Assembly (NCBI GenBank): GCA_002686135.1
Contig: NZAO01000007.1
Coordinates: 3,864 to 9,420, forward strand
Direction: 5' to 3'
Origin: Rhodospirillaceae bacterium
Lineage (GTDB): Bacteria; Pseudomonadota; Alphaproteobacteria; UBA11136
DNA length: 5,557 nucleotides
Of this stretch, positions 4,559 through 5,557 are shown piece after piece (positions within the stretch are counted from its first letter, which is position 1; every line of letters begins with the position of its first letter). The translations under genes and the position numbers were made by a program. Under the pieces are notes generated by a model that was given only the letters and a program-made list of their open reading frames with translations, was not told the origin of the DNA and ran no database searches.

Positions 4559-5255
4559 GGTCCTTCATCCTGTGAAAGAGGAAACCGGAAACCGCACCCA
4601 AAAAGACCCAGAACACCCCCGCCGTCACCAGAGTAGCCACCACGAACTGGGGGGCCAGTTCCTCCAGCGCTATGCCGCCGTGGACCTCGGGCTGGGGCGC
4701 ACCGATGAGGTGGGGCAGCACCAGCAGAGCCGCCCCCAGCACCTTGAACAGGTTCCCGCGGTGAAACACTATGACCGCCAGACCGCCGGCCGTGGCCGCT
4801 ACCGTGCCGAACCACCAGGCCTGGCGGTCATGGAGCGGAGCGGCCATGCTGCCCGGCAACTCCGGCGGCAGGCCCAGCGACGGCGCCAGATGAAAGACGG
4901 CGAAACCGGCCAGCCCCCACAACATGCCGCGCCACCAGTCTACATCGCCGGCAAGCGCGTAACAGACGGTGAGCAACAAGGCAAAGGCGATGGCTGTCAG
5001 AATGTTGGTGAAAACCGTATAGAAGGTTCTCTCCAGCCCCTCCTCGGGCGCCCAGGCCCCAGCAGCGATGATTTCCTCCCCATGATGGTGGGGCTCTGTG
5101 GCCGTTTCTGTGGCTGCCGGCGCGGAGTCACTGGCGGATTCATAGATCTCGGCCTTGAGGATAAGGGGAACCACCCGGATCGCCTGCAGCCCGGACACCA
5201 GAACGCCAGCGAGTGCCCCCGCTATTACCGCGGAGACCAGAGCCTGCCTCAACAT
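4551..5255 (-). CDS. cbtA: CbtA family cobalt transporter subunit
   Basis: The 234-aa product is CbtA, a membrane protein predicted to take up cobalt together with CbtB, usually linked to cobalamin synthesis. Hydrophobic segments are visible at about 5-27, 79-102, 110-127, 146-164, 172-185 and 205-228; five membrane spans are usual for the family, so one of these is probably not a full span. Family signatures are GLAGFAVFHLAPSLGLPPEL (114-133) and the LPHLIGAPQPE stretch (180-190). A loop after the first span holds a His cluster, PHHHGEE (55-61), a plausible metal-binding site. The ATG at 5253-5255 starts 18 nt after the cbtB stop, so the two are co-transcribed. The Shine-Dalgarno is weak (GGGGAA). 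The C-terminus FLFHRMKDLK overlaps a possible stem shared with the convergent lysR end. Confidence 0.96.
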   Translation of the reverse strand: MLRQALVSAVIAGALAGVLVSGLQAIRVVPLILKAEIYESASDSAPAATETATEPHHHGEEIIAAGAWAPEEGLERTFYTVFTNILTAIAFALLLTVCYALAGDVDWWRGMLWGLAGFAVFHLAPSLGLPPELPGSMAAPLHDRQAWWFGTVAATAGGLAVIVFHRGNLFKVLGAALLVLPHLIGAPQPEVHGGIALEELAPQFVVATLVTAGVFWVFLGAVSGFLFHRMKDLK

Positions 5256-5273
5256 GATGTGGGTTCCCCGCGT

Positions 5274-5465
5274 CTAGTGGCAGGGGAAGGCGAAGGCGTG
5301 ACGGCCGTCATGGGCAGCGTTATGCAGCGCCTGAGGACCGGCAAAACCGACGCCGTAAAGCATGAACATACCCAGAAGAGCCGCTATAAGCACCGGAACA
5401 ACCTTGGCTCCGGAGGACAGTGATTCCGTGGAGAAAAGAGTTTTAACGGAAGAATTATGACGCAT
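5274..5465 (-). CDS. cbtB: CbtB family cobalt transporter subunit
   Basis: The 63-aa product is CbtB, the small partner of CbtA. It has one membrane span at about 21-43 (KVVPVLIAALLGMFMLYGVG). The conserved C-terminal metal-binding tail LHNAAHDGRHAFAFPCH carries His48, His52, His56 and His63 plus Cys62. The ATG at 5463-5465 is chosen because GGAG lies 8 nt upstream and the length then matches the family; an in-frame ATG at 5501 would add 12 non-family residues. It is first in the cbtB-cbtA pair. Such pairs are often under a cobalamin riboswitch, but nothing resembling the B12 box or the riboswitch core is visible in 5466-5557. Confidence 0.95.
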   Translation of the reverse strand: MRHNSSVKTLFSTESLSSGAKVVPVLIAALLGMFMLYGVGFAGPQALHNAAHDGRHAFAFPCH

Positions 5466-5557
5466 AACGGTGTCTCCGAAGATAAAGCAGTTACCGATCA
5501 AGGCGTCATCGCAACCAAGAGGGTGTTCCCCTTTGCCCCGCCGGGTTTGCCCGCCCG

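Noticed and set aside
4572..5423. Plus-strand open frame of 283 codons antisense to cbtA and cbtB
   Set aside because: The product is rich in Gln, Arg, Gly and His with no recognisable domain. The opposite strand encodes clear CbtA and CbtB.
5542..5553. CGGG-TTTG-CCCG hairpin at the window edge as riboswitch or terminator
   Set aside because: The stem is only 4 bp, with no T-run and no surrounding conserved riboswitch sequence; the window ends before it can be judged.

Overview
The window looks like a piece of an alphaproteobacterial chromosome. Three things support this: the order rpoN - long-form hpf - ptsN on the plus strand, the pairing of an IbpA-type small heat shock protein with a DUF1150 protein, and a cbtB-cbtA cobalt transporter pair. 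All are typical of that class. The genus cannot be read from the sequence.

Positions 1-1621 (plus strand) hold the last quarter of sigma-54 (rpoN, cut by the window edge), then the ribosome hibernation factor hpf and the nitrogen-PTS protein ptsN. The hpf-ptsN gap is 15 nt, so these two are probably co-transcribed. The 177-nt rpoN-hpf gap contains an imperfect -24/-12 (sigma-54-like) element at a sensible distance from hpf. This is a housekeeping nutrient-stress and stationary-phase module.

Positions 1718-2714 (minus strand) hold a heat-shock operon: ibpA-like hsp20 followed by DUF1150. Upstream are a candidate RpoH-type promoter and a roughly 90-nt leader whose last hairpin resembles a ROSE RNA thermometer, with UCGCU facing the AGGA of the ribosome binding site. 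Beyond DUF1150 lies a 39-codon open stretch without a start codon, possibly a gene remnant.

Positions 2715-3078 have no gene. They carry two small inverted repeats and a strong intrinsic terminator at 2960-2994.

Positions 3079-4466 form a divergent pair. On the minus strand is a small exported protein of 108 aa, weakly PepSY-like, whose C-terminus was duplicated by a 51-bp in-frame tandem repeat. On the plus strand is a LysR-type regulator. The region between them has AT-rich promoter-like sequence and a perfect 17-bp-arm inverted repeat that lies in the small gene's leader. This pair is the least described part of the window.

Positions 4551-5465 (minus strand) hold cbtB-cbtA, encoding a predicted energy-independent cobalt uptake system. 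No cobalamin riboswitch is visible in the 92 nt of upstream sequence present.

No tRNA, rRNA, CRISPR array, insertion sequence or replication origin was seen.
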